From positions 1 to 64,000 of the forward strand of contig JAPOSR010000054.1 of assembly GCA_026709625.1 (NCBI GenBank): a stretch of 64,000 nt of DNA, written 5' to 3'. This DNA is from Chloroflexota bacterium. GTDB lineage: Bacteria; Chloroflexota; Anaerolineae; Aggregatilineales; Phototrophicaceae. Each line of letters starts with the position of its first letter. The first letter of the stretch is position 1. Position numbers and translations under genes: made by a program. The notes under the pieces are model-generated. The model did no database searches. It saw only the letters and a list, made by a program, of their open reading frames with translations, and was not told where the DNA came from. Shown piece after piece: positions 28,240 through 39,138 of this stretch.

Positions 28240-30345
28240 ATGGCATTTGATTTGGAAGCCTTGGTCGGGCATCTCTACATTGTTGGCGGGCGCGTGATCA
28301 ATGTCAACCCGCCCGGCGCTTTGGTCGAGGTCGCCCCGCCAACTGCCGCGCGCGGACGGGAAGGCGATACCTTCTTCATCTTGATCTTGCCCTCTGGATC
28401 AATTGCCCCGACGACCTTTTACGAGCAGCTGGCGCAGTTGGCAGCCGAGCGCTACTTCAGCATGGGTGGCAGCGTCGCGCTGGCTTTGCGCAATATGTTC
28501 CAACAGATCAACCGCAATCTCTACGAGCACAACCTGGAGCATGCGGCGACTGGCAAGCAGCAATTTGAGACCAGCATGATCGCGGCTGTATTGCATGAAG
28601 ACGACATGGTGGTGGCGCGCGCCGGCCCCGTAATTTCTGCTTTGCAAACAGCCGGCTTGACATTGACCTTCCCCGGCGACCTAAGCGAAGAAGCGCCTCT
28701 TTTCAGCGTGCCGCTCGGTTTGCTGCCAGAGCCTGAAGTGGCTATGGTGCGCTATGGCGTCAACGCGGGTAGCCGCCTGGCGCTCTCTGATGCCAATCTG
28801 GCGGATATTCCAGCCGAGCGATTGACGAGCATCTTGCTGGAAAACGACATCGGCAAGACCTTGGATGGCTTGCGCCGCGCCATTCGTTTCCAGTGCCAGC
28901 TGATGTTGGTCGAGTTGGTGTCGCCCGACTATGAAGCGCCGGTGCTGGCCGCCCCGGGCGAATCATCGCACGAGGTGCAAATGCGCTTGGGCGAAGCGCG
29001 CATGCAGCTGGATGGCGACAGCCGGCAGTGGCAGCTGCCGCGCCGCGACGACTTCGGCTCGCTGCTTGGCTGGGGCTTGGCGCGTTTGGCGGGCAGGGCA
29101 GGCGGTTTTTTCTTATCGCTGGGCGCGCTCTTCCAGCGCTTCTTCCCGCTGCCGGCGACTGCGCCTTCGCGCCGCGCTTCGTCTGGCACATTAATCCTCA
29201 CCGTCTTGCTCATTCCGCTGATTATCGTCAGCATCGTGATCGTCTCGTGGGTGTCCAATCTCGGCGAGACTGAATTTGAGCAGTGCCTGGGCAGGCTGCA
29301 AGAGACATCCAGCCTGGCGCGTTCGATCGATTCCAGCAACCGCCGCAGCACCATATCCGCCTGGAATGCCACGTTGCAAGTTGCCGATGCCTGCGCGATT
29401 ATGCGCGCTGGCGATCCCTTTGTGAACAATATGCGGCGCGAAGCCCAAGCGCTTATTGACACGATCAACAAGGTCGAACGGCGTGAAGCCGTGCCGCTCA
29501 CCAACTTTGAAAACGCCGCTATCAGCCGATTGCGCCTGCAAGGCACCGACTTGTACGCGCTGGATGACCGCAACGACCTCGTCTATCATGTGACGCTTGC
29601 CGACGATGGCAAACAAGCCCTGCGCCAAGATCCTGTCTCGCGCATGCGGCTGGGGGCGACTTATGAAGGCTACACAATCGGGCAGATCGTCGATATCGCC
29701 TTCGATAGCTATTCCGGCAACCTGGCCATGTTGGACGCCAATGGCACCTTGCTGCGCTGCGAGCCGCAGATTATTCTGAATTGCGATGCCCAGCGCTTGC
29801 TCAATGCCGACGACTGGCAGAATCCGGCTTCGCTGACGATATGGAATCGCAACCTATACATCCTCGACAGCGAAAGCGGACAAATCTGGCGCTATGACCC
29901 TTCGGGCAGCAGTTATGTCAGCGCCCCGCGCGAATACTTCTCGGGCACTGCGCGACCCAACTTGCGCAATGTGGTCGACTTCACCATCAGCAGCGATGGC
30001 GTGGTCTTTGTGCTCTATGCCGATGGCGTGATGAAAAGTTACATCTCGGGCAGCGAAGTTCCCTTTGCCTTCAGCGGCTTCAACGAAGGCAGCGAACCGC
30101 ATATTGTGCGCACCGAAGGCTTTGCGATAAACGACAGCGCCTTTGCGCCGGGCTTCTTTTTGATCAGCCGCGGCGCGCGCGCCATCTACGAAACGACTGT
30201 CGCGGGCACCTTTATCGACAGCTACCAAGCTTTTGACCAGAGCAAGCTGGAGTTGATTTCGGCGGTGGTCGCCTATCCCGAGCAGAACATCATCTATGTC
30301 GCTTCGGGCAATACCATCTTCCACATCGACATGGCTTTCCAATAA
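28240..30345 (+). CDS. PP2C-like (degenerate) N-terminal domain, TM helix, extracytoplasmic beta-propeller-like domain
   Basis: ATG at 28240 (MAFDLEALVGHLYIVGG). PPM-like pattern FETSMIAAVLHEDDMVVARAGPVISAL...NAGSRLALSDANLADIPAERLTSIL; TM LILTVLLIPLIIVSIVIVSWV; repeated DLYALDDRNDLVYHVTL / NLYILDSESGQIWRYDP. Confidence 0.75.
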   Translation: MAFDLEALVGHLYIVGGRVINVNPPGALVEVAPPTAARGREGDTFFILILPSGSIAPTTFYEQLAQLAAERYFSMGGSVALALRNMFQQINRNLYEHNLEHAATGKQQFETSMIAAVLHEDDMVVARAGPVISALQTAGLTLTFPGDLSEEAPLFSVPLGLLPEPEVAMVRYGVNAGSRLALSDANLADIPAERLTSILLENDIGKTLDGLRRAIRFQCQLMLVELVSPDYEAPVLAAPGESSHEVQMRLGEARMQLDGDSRQWQLPRRDDFGSLLGWGLARLAGRAGGFFLSLGALFQRFFPLPATAPSRRASSGTLILTVLLIPLIIVSIVIVSWVSNLGETEFEQCLGRLQETSSLARSIDSSNRRSTISAWNATLQVADACAIMRAGDPFVNNMRREAQALIDTINKVERREAVPLTNFENAAISRLRLQGTDLYALDDRNDLVYHVTLADDGKQALRQDPVSRMRLGATYEGYTIGQIVDIAFDSYSGNLAMLDANGTLLRCEPQIILNCDAQRLLNADDWQNPASLTIWNRNLYILDSESGQIWRYDPSGSSYVSAPREYFSGTARPNLRNVVDFTISSDGVVFVLYADGVMKSYISGSEVPFAFSGFNEGSEPHIVRTEGFAINDSAFAPGFFLISRGARAIYETTVAGTFIDSYQAFDQSKLELISAVVAYPEQNIIYVASGNTIFHIDMAFQ

Positions 30346-30443
30346 GCCGCGCTAGCCAGGCCTAAGGGAGAAGTCGCACAAACTTAACATCGAGGTTTAT
30401 TGAGAAGCGAATTAGCTGAAACCATGTAGCGAAAGGAACAGTC

Positions 30444-31100
30444 ATGAGCAAACACGCCTTGATCGTCTATGGCGGCTGGCAGGGACACGACCCAGTCGAG
30501 ACATCGCATTTGTTCGCGGCTTTGCTGCGAGAGGCTGGCTTGCGCGTAACTTTGTCTGAGACCCTGGACAGCTTTCTGGATGCCGAGTTGATGAACGCGG
30601 TCGACATGGTCGTGCCCGTGTATACCATGAGCAGCATCACGCGCGAGCAAGAAGCTGGCTTGCTTGATGCCGTGCGCGAGCGAGGCGTCAATGTCGGCGG
30701 CTGGCATGGCGGAATGGCCGACGCCTTCCGCAACAACACCGAATACCAGTTTATGTGTGGCGGGCAGTGGGTGGCGCACCCGGGCAATATCATCGACTAC
30801 CGCGTCAATGTAACAGACCCGGCGCATCCCATCACAGCTGGCATCGCCGACTTCGCCATGCATTCCGAGCAGTATTATATGCACACCGACCCCTCTAACC
30901 AGGTGCTGGCGACCACCACCTTCAGCGGCGAGCACGCCCCCTGGATCGATGGCGCTGTCATGCCAGTGGTTTGGACGCGGCGGTATGGGGCGGGCAAGAT
31001 TTTCTACAGCTCGCTGGGGCATGTCATCGGCGACTTTGATGTGCCCGAAGCGCGGGAGATCGTGCGGCGCGGCTTGCTGTGGGCGGTGGACAGCCTATAA
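30444..31100 (+). CDS. ThuA-like domain protein
   Basis: [40 protein letters not shown]...[30 protein letters not shown]...[23 protein letters not shown]. Confidence 0.92.
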   Translation: MSKHALIVYGGWQGHDPVETSHLFAALLREAGLRVTLSETLDSFLDAELMNAVDMVVPVYTMSSITREQEAGLLDAVRERGVNVGGWHGGMADAFRNNTEYQFMCGGQWVAHPGNIIDYRVNVTDPAHPITAGIADFAMHSEQYYMHTDPSNQVLATTTFSGEHAPWIDGAVMPVVWTRRYGAGKIFYSSLGHVIGDFDVPEAREIVRRGLLWAVDSL

Positions 31101-31886
31101 CAGATAGGGGCGCGCTCGGCGGTCGGCGCGAGAAAGCCGGCGATGCCGCCAGCGAATCTGCCATACGCGCAGCGCCGCCTCCAGCGCGATACGGCTCGAC
31201 ATCTTGGACTGTCCATGCGCCCGGTCGGGAAAGTGAATGGGCACTTCGCCTATGGCATATCCCAGTCGCTGCGCCACATAGACCATCTCCACCAAGAAGA
31301 CATAGCCGTTGGAGCGCACGCGGTCGAGGTCGATGCCGATCAGCGCTGCGCGATGAAAAACGCGAAACCCACCCGTGGCATCACGCACCGGCAAGCCCAG
31401 GATGAGCGGCGCATATACGCGATTCGCCCAGTAGCTCAGCAGCTTGCGCCAGACGCCCCAGTTGTTGTCGACGCTGCCGCCCGGCGCATAGCGCGAGCCA
31501 ATCACCATATCGCAGTCCGCCGCTCGCCGCAGCAGCGCCGGGATGCGCTCTGGCTGGTGCGAAAAATCGGCGTCCATGCCGATGATGAGGTCGGCTTTCA
31601 TAGCCAGCGCACGCTTGAAGCCGGCGATATAGGCAGGCCCCAGTCCGCGCTTGTGTGGGCGATGCAATACGCTCAGCCGGCGCGCATAGTCGGGCCGCTG
31701 CGTCAGTTCATCCGCCAGCTTGCCTGTTCCGTCCGGCGAGTTATCATCGACGATCAGGATATGCAGGTTGGCGACTCGCAATCGGCAGAGCGCCGGCAGC
31801 ATCCGCGTGATATTTTCCCGCTCGTTGTATGTCGGCAGGACCACCACCACTTTGGGCGGTTCTTCTCCTGCGGCGCTGTCAGTCAT
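31095..31886 (-). CDS. Polyprenol monophosphomannose synthase-like GT2 glycosyltransferase
   Basis: [20 protein letters not shown]...[19 protein letters not shown]...[36 protein letters not shown]. Confidence 0.93.
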   Translation of the reverse strand: MTDSAAGEEPPKVVVVLPTYNERENITRMLPALCRLRVANLHILIVDDNSPDGTGKLADELTQRPDYARRLSVLHRPHKRGLGPAYIAGFKRALAMKADLIIGMDADFSHQPERIPALLRRAADCDMVIGSRYAPGGSVDNNWGVWRKLLSYWANRVYAPLILGLPVRDATGGFRVFHRAALIGIDLDRVRSNGYVFLVEMVYVAQRLGYAIGEVPIHFPDRAHGQSKMSSRIALEAALRVWQIRWRHRRLSRADRRARPYLL

Positions 31887-33885
31887 CCAGCAGTGAGCTA
31901 ACGGCTTCGGCGAGGTGCCCTGGCGTCAAACCGAATTGCTGGTACAGGTCTGTATACGGAGCGCTCGCGCCAAAGCGGTCGACGCCCAGCGCAATGCCGT
32001 CTGTGCCGATATAGCGCTCCCAGCCCAAGGTCGCCCCGGCTTCGATGCTGACGCGGCAAGTGACCTCTGGCGGCAAAACAGCGGCTTTGTATTCGTCCGA
32101 TTGCGCTTCGAACAGCTCCCAGCAGGGCATGGAAACGACGCGCGCGCGGATATCCGCCTCTTCCAGCAAGCCGGCTGCATCCAGCGCTATGGCCACTTCA
32201 CTGCCGGTGGCGATGATGATGACATCCAGCTCCTTCGATTCGTGTTCGGAAAGCACATACGCGCCACGCGCCACTCCTTCTATGATGCCGGCGTCGTTGC
32301 CTGCCAGCGCCGGCAAGTTCTGGCGGCTCAGCACGATGGCGGCGGGGTGGGGCAGCTCGGCGATGGCCGCCCAGGCGCCGGTTGTTTCGGTCGCGTCAGC
32401 TGGGCGGAAAACATGCAGATTGGGCATGACGCGCAGCGACATCAGCTGCTCGACTGGCTGATGGGTTGGACCATCTTCGCCCAAGCCAATGCTGTCATGC
32501 GTGAATACATACACAGTCGGCAGGTTCATCAGCGCGCCGAGGCGGATGGCTGGGCGCATATAATCGCTGAAGGTGAAGAAGGTCGCGCTGTAGGGTTTGA
32601 CCATCCCGCCGTGCAAAGCCAGTCCATTCACGATCGCGCCCATGGCATGTTCGCGCACGCCAAACCGCAGGTTGCGCTCGGCTGGCTGCCCAGGCCCGGT
32701 GTTCTGCGCGCCTTTGATCAGCGTGCGGGTGCTGCCGGCCAGGTCGGCATCGCCACCGATCATGGTGGGCGCAAAATGCGCCAGCGCATTCAGCGCCTCG
32801 CCGCCCGCGCTGCGTGTGGCAAGCTGCATATCAGCCTCCCAACTGGGCAGTTCAGCGCGCCAGCCCGCTGCGAATTCGCCGGCTTGCGCCCGTTCATAGT
32901 CGGCCGCCAGTTCGGGATAAGCCACGCGCCAGGCTTCGTATTTGCGCTGCCAGTGGCCTTCGGCGGCTGCTCCCGCGTCTATGCAACTGCGGAAGTGTTC
33001 CAGCGCTTTGTCGGGGATGAAGAAACTGTCGGTCGCGCTCCAACCCAGATTCTTCTTGGCGAGCGCGACCTCGTCCACACCCAGCGGGCTGCCATGGGCG
33101 GCGCTGCTGCCTTGTTTGTTGGGGCTGCCATAGCCGATGATGCTGCGCACGGCGATCAGGCTGGGTTTGTCGGTTTTGGCTTTGGCTTGGTCGATCGCGC
33201 GGGAAATCGCGGCGACATCGGTTCCGTCGGGAACGCGGTCTACATGCCAGCCCATCGCCAGGAAGCGCTGCGCCACATCTTCGCTGAATGTCATCCTGGC
33301 AGCGCCGTCCAGCGTTACCTGGTTGTCATCATACAAAAAGATCAGCTTGCCCAAGCCCCAGTGCCCGGCCAGCGCGCAGGCTTCGAGGCAAACACCCTCC
33401 ATCAAGTCGCCATCGCTCACCAGAACATAGGTGTGATGGTCGATGATGTCGTGCCCGGGGCGGTTGAAATAGCCAGCCAGATAGGCTTCGGCAAGCGCCA
33501 TGCCCACCGCTGTCGCCGCGCCTTGCCCGAGCGGGCCGGTGGTCGTTTCGACGCCTGGAGTATGCCCATATTCGGGATGGCCTGGCGTCTTGCTGCCCCA
33601 CTGGCGAAAATTCTTGATCTCATCCAGTGAGAGGTCATAGCCGGTCAAATGCAGCAGCGAGTAGAGCAACATGGAGCCGTGTCCGGCGCTCAGCACAAAG
33701 CGGTCTCGATCTGCCCAGCTCGGGTTGCGCGGGTTATGGCGCAGGTGCCGCAGCCAAAGCGTATAGCCAACTGGCGCTGCGCCCATAGGCAAGCCGGGGT
33801 GCCCGCTGTTGGCTTTTTGCACCGCATCCATCGACAGCGCGCGGATGGCATTGATGGCGAGATTCGTCAAGTCGGGCACAAGCAA
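31879..33885 (-). CDS. tkt: Transketolase
   Basis: [111 protein letters not shown]. Confidence 0.98.
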   Translation of the reverse strand: MLVPDLTNLAINAIRALSMDAVQKANSGHPGLPMGAAPVGYTLWLRHLRHNPRNPSWADRDRFVLSAGHGSMLLYSLLHLTGYDLSLDEIKNFRQWGSKTPGHPEYGHTPGVETTTGPLGQGAATAVGMALAEAYLAGYFNRPGHDIIDHHTYVLVSDGDLMEGVCLEACALAGHWGLGKLIFLYDDNQVTLDGAARMTFSEDVAQRFLAMGWHVDRVPDGTDVAAISRAIDQAKAKTDKPSLIAVRSIIGYGSPNKQGSSAAHGSPLGVDEVALAKKNLGWSATDSFFIPDKALEHFRSCIDAGAAAEGHWQRKYEAWRVAYPELAADYERAQAGEFAAGWRAELPSWEADMQLATRSAGGEALNALAHFAPTMIGGDADLAGSTRTLIKGAQNTGPGQPAERNLRFGVREHAMGAIVNGLALHGGMVKPYSATFFTFSDYMRPAIRLGALMNLPTVYVFTHDSIGLGEDGPTHQPVEQLMSLRVMPNLHVFRPADATETTGAWAAIAELPHPAAIVLSRQNLPALAGNDAGIIEGVARGAYVLSEHESKELDVIIIATGSEVAIALDAAGLLEEADIRARVVSMPCWELFEAQSDEYKAAVLPPEVTCRVSIEAGATLGWERYIGTDGIALGVDRFGASAPYTDLYQQFGLTPGHLAEAVSSLLDD

Positions 33886-33978
33886 ACTCCCTGCCGCAAA
33901 TAGAAAACTTCCCGCCAGTATTATACCCGTGGCGCCAAGCTGGGCTATAGCTGTTTGCGCAAAGAGGCTGCCAACCCG

Positions 33979-34329
33979 CTAGCCGAGTGGCCGCGGCTCG
34001 ACACGAAAGCGCACGGCGGTTCGTTCCTTGCCGTCGATATCCACCTCGGTGAAGTAGGGCGTGGCAATAAGGGCGATGTCATCGCGTTCCAAATAGCCGC
34101 GAGCAATCGCCAAGGCTTTGACCGCCTGGTTGACAGCGCCAGCGCCAATGGCTTGCACATCCGCGGTGCCGTGTTCGCGCATGACGCCGGCAATTGCGCC
34201 CGCAACCGCTGTGGAGCGCGAGCGCGCCGAGACTTTGATAAGCTCTGGCGCTTCTGCAAGGCTTGCGCCCGCTTCGGGCGGAAATGTCTGGTTTGGGAGC
34301 AAATGATTGTACTCGGACATCGTATTCAT
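33979..34329 (-). CDS. Stage V sporulation protein S (SpoVS) family
   Basis: LIKVSARSRSTAVAGAIAGVMREHGTADVQAIGAGAVNQAVKALAIARGYLERDDIALIATPYFTEVDIDGKERTAVRFRVEP. Confidence 0.95.
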   Translation of the reverse strand: MNTMSEYNHLLPNQTFPPEAGASLAEAPELIKVSARSRSTAVAGAIAGVMREHGTADVQAIGAGAVNQAVKALAIARGYLERDDIALIATPYFTEVDIDGKERTAVRFRVEPRPLG

Positions 34330-34455
34330 CTTTCATGCGCCAAAACGACAGGCAACTGCTTGCCATGCGCCAGATAGCTTGCAAACATTTTAGATCGCAA
34401 CAACGCTTACTTGCCTAATTTTACCATACAATATCGAATACAGCTATAGACGGGA

Positions 34456-34573
34456 GTGGCTCGTTGCGTGGATATGATAACCCAGTCCCAATTCTCGTCC
34501 GCTTGCTCCCAGAACGCGGGAAGGAGAGTTTTCCCCAGCGCTTCCGCAGCATATAAGCCACCTCTCTCATGTT
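34456..34573 (+). repeat. Intergenic repeat family copy C (degenerate/truncated)
   Basis: gtggctcgttgcgtggatatgataaccca...ttgctcccagaacgcgggaaggagagttttccccagcgcttccgcagcat aligns with copies A and B. Confidence 0.72.
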
Positions 34574-34689
34574 GCGCCGCAGTCGACGCAGGCAACCTGT
34601 AAAGACTCGCGCAGCTTGGTTACAATTCTTTCCAGATACCGGGTCGCGCTGCGGCTCGGCCACTTCATCTAGCGATAGGGGACAGCCTG

Positions 34690-37548
34690 ATGCAGTTCAC
34701 AGCGCCAGCTGCGGTTCTTTTGCTGGTTATATTGCTGCCACTGCTTTGGCTGATCGGCTTCCCGCGCCATGCGTTTCGCCGCCGCCGCGATATCAGCAGT
34801 CTGCTGCTGCGCTCGCTAATTGTGACGCTGCTGGTGTTTGCGCTGGCGGGCTTGCAGCAAGTGGGCGCGGTCGAAAGGCTGGCGGTTGTTTTTCTGGTCG
34901 ATGCCTCCGACAGCATGGGCAGCGATGCCGAATCTGCCCAGTTGGACTTTTTGCGGGGGGCGCTGGCAAACAAACCGCACGCTGATGAATGGGCGCTGCT
35001 GGTCTTTGGCGACGATGCCGTGCCCGAGCGAGATTTCAGCGCGCTTGGCGAGATTGAAGGCATCGCATCCACGCCGAGCGCCAGTGGCACCAATATCGCC
35101 AAAGCTTTGCAAACCGCGCTGGCTATGTTCCCGCCCGATGCCACTCGCCGCATCGTCATGTTGAGCGACGGCATCGCGACAAGTGGCGATGCCCTGGCTC
35201 GCGCGCAACGGGCTGCCGCAGCTGGCGTCGAGATCAGTTATGTGCCGTATGTCCGCGAGCCAGCGCCTGATGTGCGGATCCGCTCTCTCGATGCGCCCGG
35301 CCGAGTCGCCCAAGAGCAAGCCTTTGATATCGCCGTTAGCATCGAGGCCGACATCGACACCCCGGCCACGTTGCTGGTCTTTTCTGGTGGCGAGCTGATT
35401 TATGATGAGCAACTGGACCTGCAAGCGGGCGAAAATCGCTACAGCTTGACTCAGCATAGCGGCAAAAGCGGCTTTCTTGATTTCACCGCCCAGGTCATTG
35501 TGCCGGGCGAAAACGACCATTTCGCGCAGAACAACCAGCTGGGCGCATTCAGCCAGGTTATTGGTCCGGCGCGCGTCTTGCTCATCAGCGCCGAGCCAGC
35601 CGAGACGCAGTTTTTGCTGCCGGCGCTCGAGCAGGCGGGCTTGCAGGTCGAGCAAGCGCCACCGCACATGCTGCCGGTGAATATGGCTGAACTGGCTGAT
35701 TACAAGAGCGTCGTCGTGGCGAATGTGCCAGCCACTGAGCTGAGCCGCGTCCAGATGAGCCTGCTGGACACCTATGTCAGCGACATCGGCGGCGGATTGG
35801 TCATGATCGGCGGTCCGCAGAGTTATGCGCCTGGCGGATATTACCAGACGCCGCTGGAACGCGCGCTGCCGGTGGATATGCAGATCAAAGACCAGCGCCG
35901 TCTGCCGCAGTTGACAATCGCCTACTTGATCGACCGTTCGGGCAGTATGGGGCAGGCGGGCCGCAGCGGCGTGCCCAACCTGGAATTGGCGAAGCGCGCC
36001 ATCGTGCTCTCGCTGGAGTTGCTGCAAGCCAGCGACCGCGCCGCTATCGGCACTTTCGACACGGGTGGCGCCTGGGTTGTGCCCTTCCAGCAAGTCAACG
36101 ATGCCCAAGCCATGATCGCCATGACCAACTCCATTCGCTCGGGCGGCGGCACCGACATCCTGGCGGGCTTGAGGCTGGTCGAGCGCGATATAAAAGAAGA
36201 GCCATCGCAGCTCAAACACCTGATCTTGCTGACAGACGGCGGCGCGAACTCGACTGGACTGGTGGAGTTGACCGAATCGCTGCATGCGGAACATGGCGTC
36301 ACGCTTTCGTCAATCGCTATCGGGCGCAATCCGGGCGCATTCCTGCAGCCCATGGCTGAAGCCGGGCAGGGCAACTATTACCGCGTCGCCAATGTCGAGG
36401 AGATCCCGCTCATCTTTGCGCAAGAGACTGTCTTGGCCTCGCGTTCCTACATCGTTGAAGAGACATTCACGCCGCGCGTAACCGGCAGCAGCGCGATTTT
36501 GGATGGCATCGGCGCGCTGCCACCGCTGCGTGGCTATGTCGCGTCCACGCCGAAGACCGCCGCCCAGCGCATTCTCAGCGGGCCCGAGCCCTACGCCGAC
36601 CCAATCTTGGCAGCCTGGCAATATGGTTTGGGCAGGGTGGTCGCCTTTACCGCCGATGCCAACGCGCGTTGGGCGAATGAATGGGTCGTATGGGAAGATT
36701 TCTCGCGCTTTTGGGGACAAGCTGTGACGTGGAGCATCAACGCCGGCGCCAACGAAAACCTGGAAACAAGCATCGTGCTCGAAGACGAGCGAGCGCGGAT
36801 TGTCGTCGATGCGCGGGACGAGACCGGCGGCTTCTTGGACGGCTTGGCGCTCGATGGCGCGGTGCTCAATCCAAATGGCAACAGCCTGCGCCTGGGCCTG
36901 CAGCAGACTGCGCCTGGCCGCTATGAAGCCAGCTTCAGGCCGGGGCGCGAAGGCGCTTATTTCCTCAACATCAGCGGCGAGGCGGCTGCGGAGGCTGGCG
37001 CCGCGCCCTTGACTGATCTTAAGGGCTGGGTGCGCTCCTATTCGCCGGAATACCTGCCACATACGGGTGGCGAGGCGCTGCTGGCGGATCTGGCGGAGGC
37101 GACAGGCGGGCGCAACCTGGCTGATGCGCCGCAGGCAGTCTTCGCGCACAACCTGGGCGAGCGGCAAGCTGCCAATGATATCTGGGAGAGTCTGATCTTG
37201 CTGGCGCTGCTGTTGCTGCCGCTGGATATCGCGCTGCGCCGGCTGATCATCACACGAGGCGATTTGCAACGCTTGCGGGCATTCGCAACCGGGCGCGGGA
37301 CGCGGCAGGCTCGCTCGCAGCAGATGCAGGCGCTCTTCAGCGCGCGCAGCCGCAGCCGCGAGACGACTGGTTATGGCGCAGATCTGCCCGATGGCTTGCG
37401 TCCACCCGCTGGCGACAGCCCGGCACCAGTCTCTCAGCAAGCCAGCCCGCGCCGGTCTGCGCGTGAGCCGGAGTTCATGCAACCGCCGGACGATCAACCC
37501 AATCTGGGCGCGCGTCTGCTGGAACGCAAAGGACGGCGGAGCGATTAG
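34690..37548 (+). CDS. VWA-domain membrane protein (BatA/GATase1-like architecture)
   Basis: Two N-terminal TM helices; VVFLVDASDSMGSD; second VWA TIAYLIDRSGSMGQAGRSG; GGGLVMIGGPQSYAPGGYYQTPLERALPVDM. Confidence 0.92.
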   Translation: MQFTAPAAVLLLVILLPLLWLIGFPRHAFRRRRDISSLLLRSLIVTLLVFALAGLQQVGAVERLAVVFLVDASDSMGSDAESAQLDFLRGALANKPHADEWALLVFGDDAVPERDFSALGEIEGIASTPSASGTNIAKALQTALAMFPPDATRRIVMLSDGIATSGDALARAQRAAAAGVEISYVPYVREPAPDVRIRSLDAPGRVAQEQAFDIAVSIEADIDTPATLLVFSGGELIYDEQLDLQAGENRYSLTQHSGKSGFLDFTAQVIVPGENDHFAQNNQLGAFSQVIGPARVLLISAEPAETQFLLPALEQAGLQVEQAPPHMLPVNMAELADYKSVVVANVPATELSRVQMSLLDTYVSDIGGGLVMIGGPQSYAPGGYYQTPLERALPVDMQIKDQRRLPQLTIAYLIDRSGSMGQAGRSGVPNLELAKRAIVLSLELLQASDRAAIGTFDTGGAWVVPFQQVNDAQAMIAMTNSIRSGGGTDILAGLRLVERDIKEEPSQLKHLILLTDGGANSTGLVELTESLHAEHGVTLSSIAIGRNPGAFLQPMAEAGQGNYYRVANVEEIPLIFAQETVLASRSYIVEETFTPRVTGSSAILDGIGALPPLRGYVASTPKTAAQRILSGPEPYADPILAAWQYGLGRVVAFTADANARWANEWVVWEDFSRFWGQAVTWSINAGANENLETSIVLEDERARIVVDARDETGGFLDGLALDGAVLNPNGNSLRLGLQQTAPGRYEASFRPGREGAYFLNISGEAAAEAGAAPLTDLKGWVRSYSPEYLPHTGGEALLADLAEATGGRNLADAPQAVFAHNLGERQAANDIWESLILLALLLLPLDIALRRLIITRGDLQRLRAFATGRGTRQARSQQMQALFSARSRSRETTGYGADLPDGLRPPAGDSPAPVSQQASPRRSAREPEFMQPPDDQPNLGARLLERKGRRSD
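37521..37548. repeat. 28-bp direct repeat, left copy (3' end of the VWA gene)
   Basis: ggaacgcaaaggacggcggagcgattag; 25/28 identical to 40097-40124, first 19 nt identical. Confidence 0.92.
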
Positions 37549-37656
37549 ATGGAATACAGAAGGGCTCGCGTGAGATGCTGTGTTACAATTTGGCGTGAGT
37601 TCATTCTCTAGCCGGGGAGGTCGGCAATTACGCAAATACCGTTACCCAAAGATTCG

Positions 37657-39138
37657 ATGCAGGATGTTGAGGTGTTGCGCACTGCATTCACTACGGGCGA
37701 TATGTCTTGCTCCACGGCTCGCACTGCCCTTGAGAGACATTTTGCGCCTTTGTTGAAGCCCACTTCTCGATTTAATCGGAAACTCGTCAGCTATCAAGCT
37801 AACAAGTCGACCAGTACGCATCGTTGGTTCAAATTCAAAGAGGGCTTTTCTGCACAGCTCGTAAAGGAATTTGTTGGGGAATTCGGACTCGGACCCTCAC
37901 AACGTATTTTGGATCCCTTTGCCGGCGTTTCAACGACATTGATGGTTGCCGAAGAATTAGGAATTGACGCAACCGGAATAGAAGTAATGCCAATCGGCGA
38001 GCTGATATGGAAGGCAAAGTCTGGAGCGGCAGAATACGATATAGACCGAATTAGGGAGATTCGCGAATGGGTTGCGAAGACGCTTCCGCAGCGCTCTAGC
38101 CACGGATTCCCGCACATTCCGATAACGCGCCAGGCATTTGATGAAGAGCAAGAAGCTAAGTTGATGTGGTACAAGGAGAGATTCGCGAGTTTCGATGTCG
38201 ATGACAGGACTGGTGATTTGCTAAGATTCGTTTTGGTATCGATTTTGGAAGACATAAGTTATACGAGCAAGGACGGTCAGTTTTTGCGCTGGGACAGTCG
38301 CTCCAACAAGATGCAGATACGCAACCAGCAGCGCATCGCGGAAGGAAAGCAGCCTGTAAAGCAGTTCCACAAGCGCCAAATACTTCATGTGCAGCAAGCA
38401 ATACTAAGGGCGCTGGACTTAATTCTTTTCGATGTCTCACAGTCTGCTAATTTGGCTAATGCTCGAGGTGATCAGGAACTTGTATCTGGATCAGTCTTGG
38501 ACTTGCTGCCAATACAGCCTGCTGACAAATTCGATGCAGTGATTACTTCGCCGCCATACTGTAATCGCTACGATTACACGCGAACATACGCGCTGGAATT
38601 GGCATTTATTGGCGTCGACCAAGAGGCGATCCTCGAACTTAGACAGCGTCTTCTAAGCTGCACAGTGGAAAATCGAACGAAACTCATGCAACTTCGTCAG
38701 GGTTACGCGCAGATCGGTCGCTTGCAGTGTCTTGAGCAAGTGTTGTGTCTGCTCAACGAGCATGACGCATTTCAAGAGATCCTCACAGCCTTGAGAGCGC
38801 GCAGCCATCGTGGTGAAATGAACAACCGCGGCATCATTACCATGGTTGAAGGCTATTTTACGGAAATGGCGGTTGTAATCTTCGAACTCTTCCGAGTTTG
38901 TAAACCAGGCGCATCCGTTGCGCTTGTCAATGACAATGTCCGCTACAGCGGCGAGGTCATACCAGTAGACTTGATACTGACTGACTTCGCAGCCCAGCTT
39001 GGTTTCTGTCCGCAGTACATATATGTTCTTCCGCAGCGAAAGGGAAACAGTAGCCAGCAGATGGGCAAGTACGGCCGTGCGGCGCTCAGAAAGAGCATTA
39101 TGGTATGGAAAAAGCCGATGAGGTCTTATGGCAGTTGA
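37657..39138 (+). CDS. Type II DNA methyltransferase (SPPY, probable N4-cytosine)
   Basis: Motif I ILDPFAGVSTTLMVAEELGIDATGIEV; motif IV VITSPPYCNRYDYTRTYALELAF; translationally overlaps a downstream endonuclease. Confidence 0.88.
   Translation: MQDVEVLRTAFTTGDMSCSTARTALERHFAPLLKPTSRFNRKLVSYQANKSTSTHRWFKFKEGFSAQLVKEFVGEFGLGPSQRILDPFAGVSTTLMVAEELGIDATGIEVMPIGELIWKAKSGAAEYDIDRIREIREWVAKTLPQRSSHGFPHIPITRQAFDEEQEAKLMWYKERFASFDVDDRTGDLLRFVLVSILEDISYTSKDGQFLRWDSRSNKMQIRNQQRIAEGKQPVKQFHKRQILHVQQAILRALDLILFDVSQSANLANARGDQELVSGSVLDLLPIQPADKFDAVITSPPYCNRYDYTRTYALELAFIGVDQEAILELRQRLLSCTVENRTKLMQLRQGYAQIGRLQCLEQVLCLLNEHDAFQEILTALRARSHRGEMNNRGIITMVEGYFTEMAVVIFELFRVCKPGASVALVNDNVRYSGEVIPVDLILTDFAAQLGFCPQYIYVLPQRKGNSSQQMGKYGRAALRKSIMVWKKPMRSYGS

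Noticed and set aside
31915-33630. 571-aa plus-strand ORF opposite tkt
   Set aside because: Shadow of transketolase.
34816-36294. 492-aa minus-strand ORF
   Set aside because: Antisense to the VWA-domain gene; no family signature.
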